From contig CACVBU010000545.1 in NCBI GenBank assembly GCA_902728285.1, positions 310,001 to 374,000 of the forward strand: a stretch of 64,000 nucleotides of DNA, in the 5' to 3' direction. A program made the translations under genes and the position numbers. This document shows positions 1 through 11,900 of this stretch, piece after piece (position 1 is the first letter of the stretch; each line of letters begins with the position of its first letter). The DNA comes from Clytia hemisphaerica. Taxonomy: Eukaryota; Cnidaria; Hydrozoa; Leptothecata; Clytiidae. The notes below the pieces were generated by a model that was not told where the DNA came from, ran no database searches, and worked only from the letters and a program-made list of their open reading frames with translations.

Positions 1-1374
1 ATTCCTCCTCTCAAAACAAATACAGCTGTTTGTGACACCACCAGACCCAACAGGGTAACTCAACTTTTGGACCAGTTAAACAAGAACATTCACCAAGAGT
101 ATGAAAAAGAAAAAGCATCAATGTTTACTGACTTTAACACTTTAAGTCGAGAAGCCTTCATGGTTATTCTAGCAAACATCTGGGATAAATGGGTTTCCAA
201 AGAGGGTATCATTAATGCTGCAAGAAAGGTTGGTATCACGTCAACAAAACTAAGCGTAGAGATGATGCAGCAAGATAAATTTGAAAGGGCTGCTGCAGTC
301 GTCGATACAAATGATGACGATGCAAACTCGTCTGCAATTTCAACATCATCAACTTCGTTCATTGTCTGTCCTGATAAAAGACGTGGCTCATCACAGTATT
401 GGCAAGATAAATTCAACCAGGCCATGGGTATCATAGATGAATTGCATGAAAAGAGCATCGTGCTGGAAGAAATCACTGGTTTCTTGCCTGTGTAAACCAA
501 AGCTGTCTAAGAAAAATACAAGTATCACACAAATCCATGGATCAATGAAGGCCAAAAATGTGCTCACTGTACTGAAAGACATCAAGAGTAAGAAACAAGA
601 GCAAATCAAAAGTAAGGAAGCCACTGCCAAAAAAAGGAAGATACAAAACATGCATTTCTCAAGTGCAAAGAGAAATGTATTTGTGAAAAACCAAAATGCG
701 AAGCATTCGGGCTCAAGCAATGTCCAGTGTGTCAGGACATTTTGAAGTCAGCTTGTAGTAAAGCCAAGTGCAAAGTTGATGGGATAAAGCCAGTCATGAT
801 TGTTCCAGCAGCAGCTACAGCAAGTTCTTCCAAGAGGAAAGCACCTGCTTCAGAAACCGAGGAAAGTGAATCAGATTTTGTTGATACCGATTTTGATCAT
901 ACCGAGAATGAGAGTGATTTTGAAAGTGAAACCAGCAACACGGATGATGTAAGTGCTGCAGATATCTTAAGAGCAACTTGGAAAACACTCAGCCCTCCAG
1001 TGACTGAGGATTCTCTCTTGGGGAAGTGGTATGGTGTAGTGTATTGTACAAAGCGCATTAGCAAGCTGTATGTTGGTAAAATCTTGAAACGTTTCTTGGC
1101 TGATGAAAACGGGTTTGTTGAGAAATTGGAAGTTAGGTGCTTGAAGCCTAAAGTAGGATCTGGTACCATTCTTGAAGATACACCAGCTCATTTGCCAGAT
1201 GTGTCACTGTTTGACTTTGCTGATGTGATTTATGGTCCTCTGAAAGTGGTTCCTTTAAAATCTGATAAATTCAATGTTCCAGATTATGAAAAAGCTGTCG
1301 AACATTTTAACAGTAAAGAGTATGGACAGAAACAGCATTTTTTAGGCTATTTCACTTATTTTTTTCATTTTTAG
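1..1374 (+). pseudogene. Broken C-terminal part of a DDE (pogo/Tigger/Jerky-like) transposase
   Basis: The reading frame is open from base 1, so the 5' part lies outside the window. Residues translated from 67-260 contain the W-D-K-W ... EGIINAARKVGI pattern that typically follows the DDE catalytic core in pogo/Tigger/Jerky-type transposases, where a NII-x-GF-x-x-x-GI block is common. The frame then breaks. Frame 1 stops at 495, coding resemblance moves to frame 2 (about 490-635), and it returns to frame 1 after a seven-A run near 630. There it encodes a Cys-rich stretch (C-x3-C-x-C-x4-C ... CPVC ... C-x4-C), then an acidic Ser/Glu/Asp-rich linker (about 840-940) and a C-terminal module ending at 1374. 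This is an inactivated transposon gene. The tail module (about 960-1340) I do not recognise. Family assignment is by motif resemblance only. Confidence 0.6.
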
Positions 1375-3312
1375 TTGAAAAATATTGTTGCTATTGAAAG
1401 AAATTGTGTTTCAGAGAAGGACTTCTTGAAATTGACCAGTTGTTTGTTGATTTTTTTTAATATATTGACTAATGTCATTTTTAGAAAAAAATGCACCCCA
1501 AAACCCACAGTCGAAATTTTGAGTTTTGGGTCTGAATATCTCAAGATAGGCTAAAGACTCAATTCCATTAGCTCTATTTTCGAAGATGGGTTATATGGGC
1601 TACCAGAATTCACCATAATTGCAAACTTAGTCTCAAGTTTCATTATTTTATTGGCCTTTTCTCAAAAAACGTGTTTTTTTCATGTTGTTTTTTTTGACGT
1701 TACAGGTCTGTAATTTTCTGTAACGAGCTTGCAATATGAAAATTTATTGTTTTCTGTTTAGCCCTTTTACTAATGTATCTGAAAATACATATTAACACTT
1801 AGTTTCCCATAAGGAGTATAACTGACACTGCATTTTATGAAATTGTGGGTTTTGGGGTACCGTGTGATTTTGGGGTGCAACCACGTCTGTATGATGTTAA
1901 ACAACTTCCCTCTTTTTCACTCTTCCCTCTCTCTATTGTTTTCGAGACCACACTTCCACGAGAGACCATATTCTAACGAAAAACCATATATCCTTGACAG
2001 CACTCGAATAAACTCTCCCCATGGCCATGGGAAAGATTGTCAGGGCTATTCCACTTTTTTTATACACAAACAAAGAAAGGTTTACAAAGCACACTTTCAC
2101 AAGATTAAATAGAATGCAGCTGCTGTGAGCATGAGCCGTTCCATACAAAATATCTTGAAATAAAACAAAAAGTAAAATGAAAGCAAGAGAAACTCTTACC
2201 AGACCAGAAGAAGGGAACGAGAATGTGCTCGATACAACGATAGCTTTTTTGAAAATTTTCGTCTGCCGCCACTTTCGGTTGCAATTTTTGGCGGTACTAA
2301 AATTCGTACGGCAGACGACCTTAATCTTGCACCGTTTAAAATTTACAGACTTACTTTTATGATATTTAAAATATCATATGTACTCGAAATCTTTTAATTA
2401 AATTTTATTGAATTTATTTTATTATTAAAACGTTTATAAAGACTCTTAAATTGGTTTATAAGCTCTTTTTATCTCTAATTTACTTATCTTTTCTATTATA
2501 TTCAGTCCTTGTTTTAAGCTAAAATATTCTATCGACTTCGGCATTTTTCGTTTCACTTTCGATTCATTTCAAACTTGACACCATTGAAGAAAGAAGAAGG
2601 CTGCGGAAGGTGACATATGAGGACTTTGACACCTGAGTCTGGTATGTGTGCTTGATTCAGTTGATATTTCTACTCAGGTAATTTTTTTTTAGATATTCTT
2701 TGGTCAATAATGTTGCATTACTTTCTTGAAGGAGATAAAGCATGGAATATTCTAGCCTGGATCTATCCATATTTTAAAGTCGCAAAATTGTCTGGCACAT
2801 CCTCCTTGCATACACCTTTTCCATAATTCAAACTTCTCAGAAATGGCCTGGGGAAATGTGCGCTCCACCGTTTACACAAATTGTTTGGGAGGTAAATGAA
2901 CATGTTTTTGCCTGTGGCGACAAGAGGGGTTAGGGAAAGTGGGTTTTCTTCAGCTTCTAACTTTTGATGGCGATCTTCTTTTGGCAAAAAATCTTCAGGT
3001 TGGTATAATATCATGAATAGATTGAACATACTTTGAGGGCATTTTGATCTACAGAACTTAAGAAAAGCTCAAAAAATTAACTTTCCCAAAGGGCAGAATT
3101 TGAGATTGCTTGAGCAGATTAGAGGGTTCAGATTTTTCAAAATCCGCGCAGACATGGTCAAGCCGACAAAATTTTATAACAGGATCATTTTCTACGATAA
3201 ATTTTGAGTAAGATATAGTCCAAGGCTTTCCAATTTTTCTAAGCAATCAGAAGCAAATAAAGTTTTTTTAAATGATAGACTAGTTTTTAGGAAGCAATTA
3301 CTGTACATACTT
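1375..3312. other. Intergenic, no gene seen
   Basis: AT-rich DNA without a convincing exon. A short inverted pair (tcgtctgccg near 2258 and cggcagacga near 2310) may be the remnant of a small inverted-repeat element. Short open frames here lack family features and plausible splice partners. Confidence 0.5.
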
Positions 3313-3314
3313 TA

Positions 3315-4352
3315 CCGTGAGAGGTCCTAAATCCGACACCACTGCCTAATTCCGACCCCCCAAATAACTGTTATGAAAAAAAATTCTAGGTTTACAAACA
3401 TTCCCTCTCCAAGTTGAACGATAAACTATTGCTAGAACTCTTGAAACAAAACATCTAACAAGATAGCTGCAATGTCAAGATGTCAATTAATGTAATTAAA
3501 AAGTGTGAGCTGTAAAAATAGTTACCTTTTATTCTGGATCAGTTGCTAATGTTTAAAACAATAACAGTTTTGTAATAAAAGTGACTTGTGCGGGAAAAAT
3601 ACGAAACAACTTGGGCTGGTTTCCATCAAGAAACAAACAGACTAAATTGCAAAAATGGCGCGAAGTTGAAAAAAGGGCGGATGCGGTAGCACTTAATTTG
3701 AATAACAAACATCGAATCAATGCAGATGAGATGGAGTTTTTATAAGATATTTTAATAATTGGTCATTTGAAGTAATAAATTTTTACAAGCCCTATGCGTT
3801 CTTTAGAAAAAGTAACAAAATTGTTTAATTACCCGTTAACGACCAACCAAATCAAAAAAGGGCTTGTAAAAACTCCATCTCGTCCCAATCAATGAGGCGG
3901 CATCTATCAACGCCCTCTTTACCACCCATAACTCCGGATGTTTATTTACGGAAGGCCCGCAATCAACCCAAGTGCCAGTGTAAAATGATAAAAACCAGGC
4001 TTGATTACGTAATGTTTCAAAATGAGCACGCTCGTACACAGACCTCTTTTATATATATTTTTGTGTGCTTCGGAAAATCAAAACATCTCATTACTTTTTA
4101 TGATGCTGTTACTACACTACTGTTGTCATTTATGACGTTGTGCATGTTGCAATAAAAAAATATGTTTTGTTATAAGAAGCAATTATTGTTATTTGGTTCA
4201 ATTGGTTCAGTGTATCAAATCTCTCAGTTTAGTTGACACTTTGGTATCTTCGTTGCGTCACAGCGAAAGGTTTGTTTTTATTTTAGTTTGTATCTTTGAA
4301 AGACCCCATCGGAGTTAGGCAGTGGTGTCGGATATAGGACCTCTACTCACGG
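3315..4352. mobile_element. Non-autonomous TA-flanked transposon with ~48-bp terminal inverted repeats
   Basis: The left end (CCGTGAGAGGTCCTAAATCC..., from 3315) and the right end (...GGACCTCTACTCACGG, to 4352) are near-perfect inverted copies over about 48 bp. Both ends are flanked by TA (3313-3314 and 4353-4354), as expected for a Tc1/mariner-type target duplication. The interior has no transposase frame and holds a nested MITE at about 3724-3885. Length is about 1038 bp. Confidence 0.8.
3724..3885. mobile_element. MITE nested in the 3315-4352 element (gatggagttttta family, copy 1)
   Basis: Inverted ends agatgagatggagttttta (3724) and taaaaactccatctcgtc (to about 3884). The same sequence, inverted, occurs at 11494-11909 in a PRPF38B intron. 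This copy lacks the internal insertion seen there and so acts as its empty-site reference. Confidence 0.8.
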
Positions 4353-5101
4353 TATCACCCATTCAAATAGTGATAAGCTATTTTGATAGCCATGTAATTG
4401 CACGTCTAAATCTCAGAAGTTAAGCGCACAATTAAGAGGGTTTCCCAAACTGTAAGGAAACACAGGCGAAAACAGGTTTGTTTACCTCCAGAAAACAAAC
4501 GGTGGAGACCATCAAAATAATGTGCACACATAATAATAATGTGCGCACATTAGTTTTGCAAACTACAGGAAAGGTGTATTGCATAGGGTGTTCATTTGCA
4601 AAAGTTTTTCCATATTCAGTGTAAATGCAATAGTCTTGGGCAAAACATGCTAATTCGACCTTTAAATTGAAAATGGCAAAAGACAAATTGAAACGACAAC
4701 TTCTTTTCTTCTAGAATAATCTTCAAATATGTAAGTAAAAAATCACCCATTGGAAAAAAATTTCATCTATCCATTTTTCTGGAAATATAATGCAATTACA
4801 CTGGGTATATATTAGTAACTGTTATCTTCTACCCATTGTATTTGCAACTGGTCGCAGCCCCAAATAACACGACCCAGGGCATGGCCTAAAATGTTCGGGC
4901 CTCGCGACTAATACTTTTTTTTAAATGGCCCGAACATACAGGTTCGCGCAATTTCAGGCCATGTTTGGGCCAGATTTAAGTCAGTCATAAAAACAGAGAA
5001 ACACCGCATTTGAAAAAAAGAGGGTCTGTTTTTGTGAAATGCAAGGACCGCAATGACGGACCGTCTACATAAACACATCAATTTCTGGACTTTTTTTTGC
5101 A

Positions 5102-5347
5102 GACCGACCAACTGACTCATTTTTTTTACCTAAAAATGACGGGAGCACAAGTTTTCTCTGGAAAACTCAACCAATTGATCTGATCATTTCTGACAATCAA
5201 ATTCAAAGAGTCTCATTAAATTCAACCTTATCTGCCAAAACAGAAGTTATATCAGGTGTTCCACAAGGCTCAGTGCTCAGCCCACTTCTATTTCTCATCA
5301 TAATCCAAGACAACAAAGTCAACAGACGACACTCGCTCGATGAAGGA
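5102..5347 (+). pseudogene. Reverse-transcriptase fragment of a non-LTR retrotransposon
   Basis: A frame open on the + strand encodes SGVPQGSVLSPLLF at about 5252-5293, the diagnostic block of non-LTR (LINE) reverse transcriptases, where SGVPQGSVLGPLLF is the usual form. About 80 codons are open, ending at a stop near 5353. Neither the catalytic YADD block nor the fingers region is present, so this is a short dead fragment. Its orientation is opposite to the ORF1-like element that follows. Confidence 0.75.
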
Positions 5348-5356
5348 GCAACCTAG

Positions 5357-5394
5357 CTGATAAATAATGATAATAATAATAATAATAATAATAA
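5357..5394. repeat. (TAA/ATA)n microsatellite
   Basis: About ten ATA/TAA triplets lie just 3' (minus-strand sense) of the ORF1-like gene at 5437-6210. On the minus strand this reads as a TTA-repeat tail, as found at the 3' end of some LINEs. Confidence 0.85.
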
Positions 5395-5436
5395 AGCTTT
5401 ACAGGTTTGCAGGCCACCGTGAAGACACATGGGCCT

Positions 5437-6210
5437 CTATAAACCGCTCGTACTTTTTACAATGATCTTTTTGAAATAGAGTTTTTTTCGCGGGCTCCCC
5501 CGGACTTTCCACTTTGTGTTGTCTCCCTTGATTTTAACATTCATTTTTTCGGCTTCCTTACACCATTCCTTGATTATCTGTCTTTCATTTTTGGTCAAAT
5601 CCTCTGTCACTCGGTAAGGAAAGCGTTTTTCTTTTGTTATTGCTTGCAACACTGTGTTCTTGTCCTCTTCTTTCGTAAATGTGACTTTAATTGGTCGGTA
5701 TCTCGCTTTATCTTCTCTTTCTTTCGTAAATTTCCCGATCCGCTGCGTCTTGGTAATCTTTATATTCCTCAGATGGAGCCGCTGACCAATAATTTTATCC
5801 TGGATAAATTCTTCGTCCTCGATTTTTGTTTCTTCTTCAGTTTCATCTGTCGATTCATCAATCCCATGAAAAATTAGGTTGCGTGCTGTAGATCGAATCA
5901 GCTGCTCCTCCTGTTTTTCTTTTCGAATCGCATCTCCAATGTTTTTCTCGATGTGTTTGGATGTGATTTTAGCGTAGCTCATTGGTGGTCTTTTCTCTTC
6001 CTTCTTTTCGATGATGCTTTCAATCTTCTTTTCAAGTGTGGTTATTCTGGTGTCCATAGTTTCTTTCATTTCGTTGACCATAACATTGACGTCTTGTGCT
6101 TTCAAATGGTTTATTTCTTCGTCTTGCCTTTTCATTATATTCTCACAGGCTTTGATTTCGTTTTTGAATCCTTCAATTTTTGATTTTTCATTTGAATTAT
6201 ACCTTTCCAT
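5437..6210 (-). CDS. LINE ORF1-like RNA-binding coiled-coil protein (257 aa, intact)
   Basis: A single intact minus-strand frame of 257 codons. Residues 1-75 are a Lys/Glu-rich coiled coil without prolines. Residues around 105-200 carry an RRM-like block introduced by ARNLIFHGIDES, followed by an R-I-G-K ... RPIKVTF stretch and VTEDLTKNER. This layout (coiled coil, RRM-like domain, basic C-terminal domain) is that of L1-type ORF1 proteins, which bind their own RNA as trimers. No endonuclease or reverse transcriptase in the same orientation follows: the frame ends about 40 bp before a TTA-type microsatellite. It may be an ORF1-only element, or the surviving part of a longer LINE. This is a mobile-element gene rather than a host gene. 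Confidence 0.75.
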   Translation of the reverse strand: MERYNSNEKSKIEGFKNEIKACENIMKRQDEEINHLKAQDVNVMVNEMKETMDTRITTLEKKIESIIEKKEEKRPPMSYAKITSKHIEKNIGDAIRKEKQEEQLIRSTARNLIFHGIDESTDETEEETKIEDEEFIQDKIIGQRLHLRNIKITKTQRIGKFTKEREDKARYRPIKVTFTKEEDKNTVLQAITKEKRFPYRVTEDLTKNERQIIKEWCKEAEKMNVKIKGDNTKWKVRGSPRKKLYFKKIIVKSTSGL

Positions 6211-7470
6211 TCAGGGGGGGGGGTCTTGCAGTTACTCCTTGACACTATGTGGAGTAGCTGCAATTTTGGACATTTTCTACAGACACCACCACCCTTGCAG
6301 TTATTCCATAGTGTACTAACTGATTTTACCCTCAAAATTGGTGTATACCACCCCCAAAAATGCCAAATTTGGCAATTTTTTCACTGAATTCCTCAATTTT
6401 GATACCATTTTACTGGGTACATCTTATTAACGACCGTTCAAGAGTTAAATATCTCATTCATTTTCCAAGTTTGTTAAAATATCTTTCTTGCCTTGATTGA
6501 AGAAAAAATTTTGTGATTTTTTTTTGACTTTCGAAAAAAATGTTTTGAATTTTTTTGCTTCCGGAATTTTTAAAAACATAAAATTTTAAGTGAAAAGTTG
6601 AAAAATGTGCTCACTTAGTACACCATATCCTACCAAAATCGACAATTTTGAGCTTAGGCACAACCCATGTTGCAGTTAGTCCACTGGTATTTTGGTACAG
6701 TTTTGACACTGGAAACTTCTTGATTTGTATGTCAAGCATATCTGGATCTGGTAAAGTAAACGTTGGCACTTCCTGCATTGTAGGGTATCTTTTAGTGCGT
6801 TTTCTTCATTTATGATGCAAAAGTCGTTTATTGATGGTGATTTTTGAAGAAGTCCAAAAATCGTTTCTACGTGCCATTTCACTATGCCACTTGAATTACT
6901 AGCAAAAGCTGAAAACTCTAAAGTTATACAGTCTCAAAAGATGAAGAGAACGATGCCAGATCATTTACACTTGGAACATCATTGAAGGCAATGTAGGCAT
7001 CTTTTGTCGTTCAAGTCAGAGATTGAGCAGAACTTGTAATCTCAAACCTGTCAATACCATACATAAAAACATATGGAAGGGAAGTCTTTCTCACCAGAGG
7101 TCCTCTTTTGTTTAAGCGACATGACCAATTGCTCAAAAGACCACTTCAAAAAATATTAAGACATCTTTCGAGCAACTGTACCAGATGAGCCACTGCTTGC
7201 CAACTATTTCCAGGCAAGCTGACTCAAATACAATGTTGAAAAAATGCCCAAGCATTGCCCAAGTTGGATATGCTGTTCATGTAAAATCAGAAAAGAGGTA
7301 CAAAGAGGTAGGTTATTTGTGATGTCGGCCTAAACAAAAAGATGTACATAGAAAAAGTTAAGAAAAAGCTGGTTGTGTAGAATTGTAAAATACCTGCTTG
7401 AACGAGAGAATGCTATCCTAGGTATCAAAACAATTGGTAAAAATGAATTTTGTTTAATAAATTATGTAAA
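6211..7470. other. Intergenic, no gene seen
   Basis: Contains a G9 run (about 6213) and dispersed short motifs (ttgcagtta near 6229, 6294 and 6670) but no supported exon, RNA gene or clear transposon ends. Confidence 0.4.
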
Positions 7471-7471
7471 T

Positions 7472-7580
7472 AGGCATAGTGGTGTGGTGGTCATCGCTCT
7501 TGACTCCCATCAGGGAGTTCAACTACTATACGGTTCATTTGGCAAGTGAACACACCTTCGCCCTGGTCAACCCACTAGTC
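7472..7580 (+). repeat. tRNA-derived SINE, partial and diverged copy
   Basis: Shares the ggtgtggtggtcat head, the ggcaagtga block and the cttcgccctggtcaaccca block with the better copies at 29590-29826 (minus) and 57364-57590 (plus). The B-box region is degraded (gggagttcaac). Confidence 0.65.
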
Positions 7581-7599
7581 TGGTAAAAGAGTGATATGC

Positions 7600-7810
7600 C
7601 AGACATTGTGGTGTGTGGTGTCAATCATCCCGTTCTGCGCCTGCAACAAGCTATATACTCTCCTGCGTAGTTCGAGTGTCATCACTATGCATCATGGTAT
7701 CTGTGTCTTGTGTGCACAGAACCAGCAGTGTCTGGACAGCACTAAGCATTCCAACTTGAAAAGGAAGGAATTCCTACTTTACAAGAAGTAGGACCCATTC
7801 CCATAAAGTT
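7600..7810 (+). repeat. Dispersed repeat, second copy at 50730-50925
   Basis: Shares tgtggtgt, a ctcctgcgtagttcgagt block (ctcccgtgtagttcgagt at the other site) and a terminal agtaggacccattccc-like block with 50730-50925. It sits directly after the SINE at 7472-7580, so both may belong to one composite element. Confidence 0.5.
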
Positions 7811-7841
7811 GATACTCCAACACTGTCATGGGGCTTACTTT

Positions 7842-8385
7842 TTATGTACTTATAAAAAGTTTTGATTTGTCTGACATAAAAGTTTCATTGACATAGGAGT
7901 TATATGCTTTTGAGCGGAACCTTTTCCAGTGGTCTTCATTGTTTTTGCGTTTAGCTTTGCGATATACCCGTCTTTGGCAACGAGACATGCATTTGCAATC
8001 TCCTTTGATCCATGGAACATGATATCGCGTTGAGGTTTCTTTGGATGGTACTTTTGACATAGCAGACTCAGCAAGGTTGACAAAGTCATTCCAAAGATCA
8101 TTTAACGGAGTTGCCTTATTATGTAGCTGACAAAGATTTGTAACATCAGATTTAAAAGAGTTTTTTATATCAGGGATATTGGCATGATTTCATAGGTGGG
8201 CGGTTTTTTTTACTGGACGGCTATGTGGGTGACATGTGATAACTATTCAGTCCAACAGTGTCTGCCATAGATGAGAGGAAGGATGAGTTGTTTTTTAAAA
8301 TCAATTCAAGGATATTTTTCTTTCTGGTTGGAAAGGCAACAAGTTGTTCAATGTTAGTGACTTCCCTCTAACTAACAAGCAGGGG
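7842..8385 (-). pseudogene. LINE fragment: endonuclease C-terminus and EN-RT linker
   Basis: On the minus strand, 8385-8225 encodes V-T-N-I-E-Q-L-V-A-F-P-T-R ... N-I-L-E-L-I-L-K-N-N, the QLV..PTR..N.LDLIL.N block near the end of the LINE apurinic-like endonuclease. It is followed by a degraded GL-S-D-H counterpart. After a frame break near 8200, 8190-7842 encodes the linker typical of CR1/L2-type ORF2, with VPW followed by an R-R-V-Y-R-K-A-K-R stretch. There is no intact frame and the reverse transcriptase is absent. Confidence 0.7.
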
Positions 8386-8958
8386 AAAGGGTTTACACCA
8401 CCCAAGGGACCCAAGATTTTGACCAATGAAAACTGAAATAATTGCTAAAATAGGGTCAAGGGTATAGAGAATAAGGTCACAAATCTACATGCAACTTTAT
8501 GCCGTTGAAAATGATAGGTATAAGACTAAGTGAATGCACATTTTGCTGTTTTGTTATATAAAAACTGTCTATAAGATAACGAAGTTAACAAAATCAATCA
8601 TTTAGTCAAAAAATGAGTGTCAAAAACTGCAATGTTTTTTTTCAAGTTCATCATATTTTTTTTCATAGTGTTTCAGACCTCAAATATAAATATCGTTAGC
8701 TTGGCGAACTTGGCTGTAATTTTGTAGTAACTGGTAAAATTAGAAAATACACTCTGGCAACCCTCTGCTGCGGGAATAAACTAAAATTGAGAAAATACAC
8801 AATGAAATAGCACACTATTCTAAAACACTATAGCGTCACTGTGAATTTTTTTTCCTTTTACGATTCAGGTGCATCCGAAGAAGGTTGAACAACAAATTGA
8901 CAAGTTTAAAATCCAAGAATTAAAGAAAAACTAGAAAGAAAAACAACCAACAACCATA
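8386..8958. other. Upstream region of PRPF38B
   Basis: No exon is supported apart from a likely 3' splice site. A pyrimidine tract followed by gattcag (AG at 8867-8868) sits 90 bp before the start codon. It could end a 5' UTR intron or serve as a spliced-leader acceptor. No TATA-like or other promoter signal is distinctive here. Confidence 0.4.
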
Positions 8959-11900
8959 ATGGCTGACAATGATGAGGAAGAGCCTAAAAAGAAAGGTAAC
9001 GCTCTGCCACTGTGGGGTAACACACACTCTATGAACATCAACAATCTCATTGTCACTAATATCTTGGCCAGTCCCTACTTCAAGAATGAACTGTTCAAGT
9101 TAAAAACTTTTCATGAAGTGATTGATGAGATTTACTACAAGGTCAGTTTGTTATTGTTTCATTTTTTTCTTCTTCCAATAAATGCATTACTGCATCTTCT
9201 CATCTCCTATTGGAAAGCAAGTACTGGAAAATGCAATTTATTAACAGGATGTTTATTTTTATTATGAAGTGCAAATAAATTAAGTGGTTAATACTTAATA
9301 ATGTCCTCGTACTTTTAAAAAGCTCTTACTAAACCTTTCAATGATTTATGACCAATTATTTTCCCATTCTTTTGGAAATGAACCTTCGAGTATATTCATG
9401 AAATAACTTAGCTTTTCAACAAATTCTAGTCCTGAATAAAAAAGAATTGACCCTTTTCTTTTCTCACTGAAATAATGTCTAATCCGTTGTTCTGTTCCTT
9501 TATTTCTCGTGCAGGTTGAACATTTGGAGCCGTGGGAGCGTGGTAGTAGAAAGACACATGGACAAGTCGGAATGTGTGGTGGTGTACGAGGTGTTGGTGC
9601 TGGAGGGATCGTATCTAGTGGTTTTTGTCTCCTATACAAACTCTTCACCCTTAAATTGACAGAGAAACAATTACTACAACTCATCAACCATAGAGATTCG
9701 CCATACATTCGCGGTCTCGGATTCATGTTTATACGGTATTGTCAACACCCCAACACGTTTTGGGACTGGTACGAGTCCTATCTTGAAGATGATGAGGAAG
9801 TAGATCCGAAGGCAGGTACGCCATTTTTTTTCTCCATGTGTTTCTGTTGGAAAGAGCTAAGCTTTTGTTTTTTTAGAAATACATGCTGATAAAGTATAAT
9901 AGTATAAGGGGACGGTAGAAAGCGAATCAAGTTTAGATATTGAATAAATCATGCTCTGTCTTTTTAAATGCCTTAGTTTTATTCTGCTATATTAACTATT
10001 GTTTGTTACAATCGCTTGCTTTATGCTGACTATTCAATTTTTTTATTCATTTGTTTTTTTTCTCTCCCAAGTAACCAGTTTGATTTTGGAAATGTCGTAA
10101 AACCGCAAATAAGAAAGCAAAACATTTATTGTTAAAACACAGTTTCAAGATTTTCCAAACTTGCTTAAAAATCGTATTTTACAAGATTCAGGGCAGGATT
10201 AAATACACAGGGATTAAATCATTATTCATGAATTTTCTTTACTGTTCAATCACAGTGAATTTCAAAGTTTTACTCACGTAAAACCTTATTCTCGCAAAAA
10301 GCAACATGAGTTAGTTATGTTTTGCCAGGACTACATGCAGTGCAGATTTCATTTATTTTCATTTATTTAGGCCTTTTAAAATCTTCACTGTGACGATTCT
10401 CAAAAAGAAAAGCCATTTAAGTAACATAAACGAACCAAATAAAAAATCTTTTAATCATTTATTTTAACCTAAAAGTCTGCCAGGTCACTTTTTTCATGAT
10501 GAGGTTGTTTTGCTGTTGGCGTTACTCGAGGGTAACTAAAACTCAATTTCGCAAAGGTTAGAATGCATTAAGCACAGTCAATATCAGTGTTAAAAAGTCG
10601 CTCCGTTTCAGACGGTTTTCCGTCTCAGCAAAGTGTATAAAGAGAGGCTTTTCTGTCTCAAAACTCTATAATTCACCAAAGTTCCAAGAATATTTGCTTA
10701 TTGGCTGTGTAAAATCTATTTCCGTCTCAGACGCAAAACCTAGACTACTGCGATATGATGAACACCAGATTTTTTTTGAAAAATAGAACTTGCTCTCCCA
10801 AGTTATATGAGTCTGGCTACAAAATTGGTGAATTTTGCAATAGTTTCTATCAGTTTTTTGAAACCTACGGTGAATATTTCCGATCCATACAGAAACCTTT
10901 TTCTCGTCCGTCCTCATTACCTTGCACGAAGAAAGTACTTTTTTTGAAACAGTATTGAAGTACAAAAGAATGAAGAAAGAAGTAAAACGAGATTTGAGGT
11001 ACCTCTTCTGATGTTCATTTTCTTTCACCAATAGCTAGTCCTGTAGAACTTTGTCGAAAATAGAGTCAACCTTTTGTTGATAGAATAATGAACTTCAAAT
11101 ATAATCCTTGATAACCTATTATCTTCTCATCATGATGATTTTAATTATCTTTTCTAGGCGGAGGCTCTCAGATGACAATCGGTCAAATGATTCGTAGTTT
11201 CCTATTGAAACCGGACTGGTACGGCACCTTATTCCCTCGTATACCGGTCCCCATCCACAAAGATATCAATGCACGCCTTCAAGAGATGAACTTGGATGAC
11301 GAAAGGAAAGTGTATGCAAATGAAGGGGCGGATGAAGAGGGAGCTGAAGCAGGCTATGAAAATGAAGATGGCGCCAAAGGTTTGTCTTCTGTTATATTTT
11401 TCTTTACTTTCCTCATCATTCTCCAGTTGAGTTGTTTGCTTTCGTCTATTTTCAACCCTACGTATTGTCCAATGAGATCCTTAGCACTTTTTGAGACGAG
11501 ATGGAGTTTTTACAAGCTCTTATTTGATTTGGTTGGTCGTTAACAAGTAATAAAACAATTTTGTTACTTTTTCTAAAGAACGCGTCATTTTTATTACTTC
11601 AAATGACCAATTATTAAAGTACTATCGGGTACCTAATAGTCGGGGGGGATTGGAATAAGCGGGGAGGGGTTGGAAAAAATGTCAAAACTTAATAAGCGGA
11701 GGGGTTGGAATAAAAATTTTTGAAAAGGAGGCTAATACAGCAGAATTAGGACAAAAGAGGGAACTTTCAAAAACATTTTCCAAAAATTAATAAGCGGGGG
11801 GGGGGGCGGAATAAGAGTGTCCTGGGTGGAAACTTTTTGAAAAATTAATTAGCGGGAGGGGACGGCTACAAGGTACCCGAGAGTATCTTATAAAAACTCC

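Noticed and set aside
6676..6882. Minus-strand frame with several C-x-x-C pairs
   Set aside because: Too short, no matching neighbour exons, no family resemblance beyond Cys spacing.
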